A DNA stretch of 8,612 nt. Origin: CAMLDH01 sp966250375 (GTDB lineage: Bacteria; Pseudomonadota; Gammaproteobacteria; Burkholderiales; Burkholderiaceae_D). The position numbers were made by a program, and so were the translations under genes. The DNA lies in the NCBI GenBank assembly GCA_966250375.1, contig CBINHE010000140.1:1-8612 (forward strand), written 5' to 3'. The notes beneath the pieces were generated by a model. It saw only the letters and a program-made list of their open reading frames with translations. It searched no databases and was not told the DNA's origin. The first letter of the stretch is position 1; every line of letters begins with the position of its first letter. Below are positions 5,809 to 8,612 of this stretch, one piece after another.

Positions 5809-6316
5809 GCATAACGATATTTGCTACTCAAACCTCGGATAATGCGGGCATATCCTTTTATAACGATTTCGCCAAAAATCGTGTCATGTCCGATACCTGC
5901 CGTCTGCCCGTGTTTCCTTGTTGGCTTATCAGGAGAAAAAAACATCCCGTGTTCTTTCCCGGTCATGATTGCCGGCATCGGTATCAAGCTGCACCACACC
6001 AACTGCGCGCCTCTCTCATCCTCTGAATACAGAAATATACGGCTACTTCTGGCTACTGCTCGCTCTTGCCACGATCATTGCGCCCTATCGATATCCGGCA
6101 ATATTTCTTTAGTCATGCAACACTTGCTTGAGACTCATCAATATTTTCATGGTGCATGCGCCCATGATGGAATCGGGTGCCTTAAAAATACGCAACGACG
6201 CAGGAAGAAAGAATGATTCCAGCGCCCGCAATGCAGCTGCAAAATCTGTAACTGCACTAGGCGTAATGAATAGGCAGTGCTGTTGCTCAACGCACTTCAA
6301 CATCAGGTTCATGCCT

Positions 6317-7426
6317 ATGTGCGAGCATCTCGATCTTCTTATTCTCGATTCATTGCCCGGCAAGCATGCGGTGATGTTGGCGCGGTCGCGTGGCAATGTG
6401 GCGATTGGGCGGCTCGACTTGGGGACTTCATTCGTTAGCTTGCTCAACTTCAAGTCTGCTATCGAAAATGCGTTGCTGGGGAAGGGACAGCGGCCAAAAA
6501 AACAAGACCTCGCGAAGTTCGGAAAACAATTATTTGATCTGTTATTTGCCGGCGATATTTCAAAGCTCTACGCTCGGCTTCCACTAGGTAACATCAGTGT
6601 GCACATCCTGAGCGACGCGTCCATGGCCAAGAGCCTTCCATGGGAATATATGCAAGATCCGGCACGCCCTTCCGGTCCTCAGGCGGAACGTTGCATCGTT
6701 CGAATTATCCCAACGATCGGCATCGATGCGCCCGTGCCGCTGCCGCTGAAGAACAAGGTGCGCGTTCTCTTTTGTTCCGCCGATCCGATCAATGTGCCTG
6801 GGGTTAGCTGGACAGATGTCAAGCTAACGATCGAACGGGTTTATAACGCGCAGATCCCCGATCGTTTTTTGTTTACTGCAATTGAAGGCGGTAGCCGAAC
6901 GTCTTTGCTCAATACGCTTCAAAAAGAGCGTTTTGATATTTTTCATTTCTCTGGACACTGCGAGATCAAGGGCGGGGTCGGACATCTCGTCATGGTTGAT
7001 TCCGCAAGCGGAAAGTCCGAACTTTTAGCCGCGGACGAACTCGCTATTCTGTTGGCGGGAAAAGGAATTCGCCTTGCCGTATTGAGCGCATGTCTCACAT
7101 CGGCAGGCAACTTTGCGGATGATTTTGCGAGCGTGGCCGGAGCGTTGATAAAGGCGGGCATTCCGGCGGTTGTTGCCAATCAATTGTCGATACCGAACAA
7201 ATCGGTCGCTACATTTGTTGGTGCAATGTATCGCGAGCTATTGATTTCCGGGGACATCGATTTGGCTGTCAATGCAGGGCGTGTTGCACTTGCTATCAGT
7301 CTTGGGGGAATCGTCGGGGGTGATGCTGTACTTGAATGGGGTATCCCGACGTTATATCGGTTGTTTGACGCTAACCGGATTTTTGTACATGAAGAAGACA
7401 CTGCCAGTATTCACTCTAGTTCGTAA
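6317..7426 (+). CDS. CHAT-domain (caspase-like) cysteine protease, stand-alone
   Basis: A 369-residue protein whose C-terminal two thirds is a CHAT domain, the caspase/gingipain-like protease fold used in bacterial conflict and programmed cell death systems. The catalytic dyad is visible: His214 in FDIFHFSGHCE and Cys259 in LAVLSACLTS. SLPWEYMQDP (106-115) and the LLNFKSAIENAL...LFDLLFAGDI helices (42-81) match the N-terminal part common in CHAT proteins. VRVLFCSADPIN (148-159) opens the catalytic core and GIPAVVANQLSI follows the Cys. No TPR, NACHT or transmembrane segment is fused, so substrate or sensor functions must come from partners. I chose ATG 6317 because an AGG lies nine bases upstream and the domain begins there; in-frame ATGs at 6311, 6266 and 6128 would add Cys-rich, unpatterned sequence. 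The next gene overlaps or abuts its 3' end. Target unknown. Confidence 0.88.
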   Translation: MCEHLDLLILDSLPGKHAVMLARSRGNVAIGRLDLGTSFVSLLNFKSAIENALLGKGQRPKKQDLAKFGKQLFDLLFAGDISKLYARLPLGNISVHILSDASMAKSLPWEYMQDPARPSGPQAERCIVRIIPTIGIDAPVPLPLKNKVRVLFCSADPINVPGVSWTDVKLTIERVYNAQIPDRFLFTAIEGGSRTSLLNTLQKERFDIFHFSGHCEIKGGVGHLVMVDSASGKSELLAADELAILLAGKGIRLAVLSACLTSAGNFADDFASVAGALIKAGIPAVVANQLSIPNKSVATFVGAMYRELLISGDIDLAVNAGRVALAISLGGIVGGDAVLEWGIPTLYRLFDANRIFVHEEDTASIHSSS

Positions 7427-8312
7427 ATCCAACATGTCGGACAAGGATCTTCGCATTGCTTTGGAAAAAGCCGGCAAGAAAAATATCAAGACGTTTTCAG
7501 GCGAGGTGGCCAAGGGATTTAATGCAATTAATCCTGCGCTGCGGTCAGCGATTTTCGCATCCACGCTAAGCGAAGAGGCATTGACGGCACCGGAAGATGA
7601 AACCAAGACATCGAGCGCGGCGCTGAAAAAAATAGCGGTCGAAATGTCGCGCAGTAGCAGCGTCAAAAATATCGGCATTCTTGATTTGGGTGCCTGGCTT
7701 GGCGCACTGCCGAAATTATTGGAAGCATTCAATCGCGCGCAGCCGGCGTTTACCTTTTTCGAGGTGCAATCTGCAGTGCCGGCCGGGATCATCAGTCAGC
7801 CAGAGAGGGTCGTGGCGTGGGTGGAGATGCAAGGGATAAAAATTTCGCGATCCGCGAAGATGGAATTTTCCAAAAATATCATCGCCGATGAATTCTTTCG
7901 ATTCGCGGAAAAGATGCGCGTCGACTTGGGGCTTGATTACCTGATCGGGATAACCTCGGCGATGATTGCGGGTAGCGACCAGGGGGAAGTTTTCTGGAAC
8001 CATTTTTCGATCGGCGCCGGCAAGATGATTCTGCTCTCGACAGCAGATCTGAGGGAATTTGCCTCCCGCGCGGAACGTCCTTATGAAATCGCCATTGGCA
8101 ATCTGCTGGTCAGTCAGTTGATTCAGATGTTGAGCCCGAAAATTGACTGTCACGAAGACAGAGGCTGTCTGTTCGACTGCAACGCAAACAGGGGAGGCGT
8201 TATTGATAACATCAAAAAGCCGATGATCGAAGAAGCGTGTCTGGAAAAAATTCCGGCCTCGATTCGCCAATCTGCCCAGTCTCTGGTCGCGGCGTTGTCG
8301 AAATATCGTTAG
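7389..8312 (+). CDS. Unknown CHAT-partner protein with C-terminal Cys/His cluster
   Basis: 307 residues from ATG 7389, which overlaps the CHAT gene by 38 nt and has GGA nine bases upstream; the alternative ATG at 7434, seven bases after the CHAT stop, would give 292 residues and has no ribosome site. No signal peptide or membrane helix. Residues 1-90 are polar and helical. Residues 118-250 alternate strands and helices (FTFFEVQSAVP, DLGLDYLIGITS, KMILLSTADL, IGNLLVSQLIQML). The most distinctive part is 253-284: DCHEDRGCLFDC and later EEAC, placing C254, H255, C260, C264 and C284 as possible metal ligands. From memory, H-x-(3,4)-GCLFD-type signatures end a family found next to proteases and conflict genes, but I cannot name it with confidence. 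Coupling to the CHAT gene implies a shared function: substrate, regulator or immunity factor. Confidence 0.8.
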   Translation: MKKTLPVFTLVRKSNMSDKDLRIALEKAGKKNIKTFSGEVAKGFNAINPALRSAIFASTLSEEALTAPEDETKTSSAALKKIAVEMSRSSSVKNIGILDLGAWLGALPKLLEAFNRAQPAFTFFEVQSAVPAGIISQPERVVAWVEMQGIKISRSAKMEFSKNIIADEFFRFAEKMRVDLGLDYLIGITSAMIAGSDQGEVFWNHFSIGAGKMILLSTADLREFASRAERPYEIAIGNLLVSQLIQMLSPKIDCHEDRGCLFDCNANRGGVIDNIKKPMIEEACLEKIPASIRQSAQSLVAALSKYR

Positions 8313-8387
8313 CGCGAATTGCCGATGCGGTAAGAGGATACTCCTTCCCCTTCAAGGGGGCGTAGCAGGGAATTCGGATCGCATGGT
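8313..8387. terminator. Possible transcript end: CCCCTT/AAGGGG palindrome
   Basis: A 6-bp palindrome with a one-base centre (8347-8359) follows the CHAT-partner stop by 34 nt. No T-run follows it, so an intrinsic terminator is only a possibility. A truncated GTAGCAGGG start of the downstream repeat occurs at 8362-8370, ahead of the full one at 8388, suggesting nested repeat fragments. Confidence 0.3.
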
Positions 8388-8514
8388 GTAGCAGGGGTTT
8401 CGTGGGGCATGCCCCACGCCTGCGCAACGGTGTCGCCTTGCAAGGCGACACTCCTTTGATCCGCCTGCGGAGCGGACTGCGCTTGCAAGCGCAATCCTCT
8501 TGGTTGGGATGGGG
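8388..8514. repeat. Modular palindromic dispersed repeat, long copy
   Basis: This is the same element as at 1691-1773, in the same orientation, with 44 extra bases in the middle. It is built from palindromic modules: CGTGGGGCATGCCCCACG (8401-8418, perfect), a perfect 22-bp palindrome at 8430-8451 centred on CGCCTTGCAAGGCG, a TCCGC/GCGGA stem near 8459-8475, and a near-perfect 24-bp palindrome at 8474-8497 centred on GCGCTTGCAAGCGC. The element ends CTCTTGGTTGGGATGGGG like the short copy. It encodes no plausible protein; the minus-strand frame across it is a by-product of the repeat. Confidence 0.75.
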
Positions 8515-8559
8515 ATGGGTTTTCATACCGCTGCTTTTTAACCCATCCCCACCCTAACC
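8502..8559. repeat. Long inverted repeat, 20-bp arms with two mismatches
   Basis: The arms 8502-8521 (GGTTGGGATGGGGATGGGTT) and 8540-8559 are reverse complements at 18 of 20 positions, including a perfect inner 11 bp (GGGGATGGGTT/AACCCATCCCC), around an 18-nt loop that ends in a T-run. The left arm overlaps the end of the dispersed repeat; the short copy at 1691-1773 lacks the right arm. The structure could be the terminal hairpin of a non-autonomous mobile element or a strong transcription barrier. Confidence 0.65.
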
Positions 8560-8569
8560 CATAGGGTTA
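8555..8569. repeat. TAACCC-ATA-GGGTTA short palindrome
   Basis: A perfect 6-bp inverted repeat with a 3-base centre overlapping the right arm of the long inverted repeat. It could compete with the larger hairpin for pairing. Confidence 0.4.
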
Positions 8570-8587
8570 CACACAATATAGAAACAT

Positions 8588-8608
8588 TTTACAAAAGGGA
8601 CTTGTAAA
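8588..8608. promoter_or_regulatory. TTTACAA-N7-TTGTAAA dyad at the right edge
   Basis: A perfect 7-bp inverted repeat with a 7-base spacer in an AT-rich stretch at the window edge. It has the size of a dimeric regulator operator for a gene beyond the window, or could be a weak hairpin. The gene it would serve is not visible, so its role is open. Confidence 0.35.
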
Positions 8609-8612
8609 CTTT

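Larger units (their letters stand above)
5534..6316. other. 783-nt divergent intergenic region between the LRR and CHAT genes
   Basis: This gap carries the upstream sequences of both divergent genes. From left to right: an AT-rich stretch at 5550-5580 that is a plausible LRR promoter area; a weak micro-ORF at 5564-5725; an inverted repeat at 5720-5738 (GGATAA/TTATCC); REP-like hairpins at 5739-5783; a small dyad at 5792-5808; and a 38-nt tract at 5883-5920 also found in the remnant at 3349-3386. Frames open across 5821-6216 and 6128-6316 have Cys-rich, irregular composition and no family match, so I do not call them genes. No convincing -35/-10 pair for the CHAT gene is visible. Confidence 0.6.

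Noticed and set aside
5821..6216. 131-codon plus-strand frame upstream of the CHAT gene
   Set aside because: Composition is irregular and Cys/His-rich, no ribosome site is seen, and it overlaps the tract shared with the remnant out of any conserved frame.
6213..6251. 12-codon frame after AGGAAG (MIPAPAMQLQNL)
   Set aside because: Too short to support, not in frame with the CHAT gene and without any associated hairpin.
6128..6316. Longer CHAT start at 6128 or 6266
   Set aside because: The added residues are Cys-rich and show no relation to CHAT N-termini; the ribosome site and domain boundary favour 6317, although 6266 cannot be excluded.
8212..8526. Minus-strand frame across the terminal repeat
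   Set aside because: It is generated by palindromic repeat modules and overlaps the end of the CHAT-partner gene; a similar frame appears at the other repeat copy.

Overview
The window reads as an accessory, effector- and conflict-type region of a Gram-negative bacterium, most likely a proteobacterium. Supporting signs are a periplasmic diheme cytochrome c, type II-like asparaginase architecture, ribonuclease-inhibitor-type LRRs resembling the F-box/LRR (GALA-like) effectors of plant- and host-associated betaproteobacteria, and modular REP-like palindromes between genes. The betaproteobacterial placement is an inference. I see no rRNA, tRNA, CRISPR array or transposase.

Layout. Positions 1-324 (+) hold the 3' end of a gene that enters from the left: a Gly/Ser-rich domain with a 16-residue tandem repeat, one transmembrane helix and a short basic tail. 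Only 11 nt later, and probably in the same transcript, lies an L-asparaginase (336-1610, +) with an unusual N-terminal extension of about 70 residues. A palindromic repeat element (1691-1773) follows. A secreted diheme cytochrome c (1862-3214, -) comes next. The 381-nt gap 3215-3595 holds a deleted remnant of a second CHAT-protease locus (3349-3439) and several palindromes. A large LRR protein with 17 repeats of 27 residues and an F-box-like N-terminus runs 3596-5533 (-). A 783-nt gap (5534-6316) with REP-like hairpins and a possible MORN-like micro-ORF separates it from a divergent two-gene unit on the + strand: a stand-alone CHAT (caspase-like) protease (6317-7426) overlapping or abutting a gene of unknown function with a C-terminal CH-x4-C-x3-C cluster (7389-8312). 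A second, larger copy of the palindromic repeat (8388-8514) and a long inverted repeat (8502-8559) close the window.

How the genes may work together. The best candidate for an undescribed system is the CHAT protease plus its Cys/His partner, which look translationally coupled. The divergent LRR protein could be a recognition or scaffold component, but that is inferred only from neighbourhood. A degraded second copy of the CHAT locus nearby shows that this module has been duplicated and lost; three of the four base differences between the copies are synonymous, so the lost copy was once under protein-level selection. The asparaginase pair and the cytochrome show no functional link to the CHAT unit. 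The two same-orientation repeat elements bracket about 6.7 kb containing the cytochrome, the LRR gene and the CHAT unit, which could make that block a recombining cassette.
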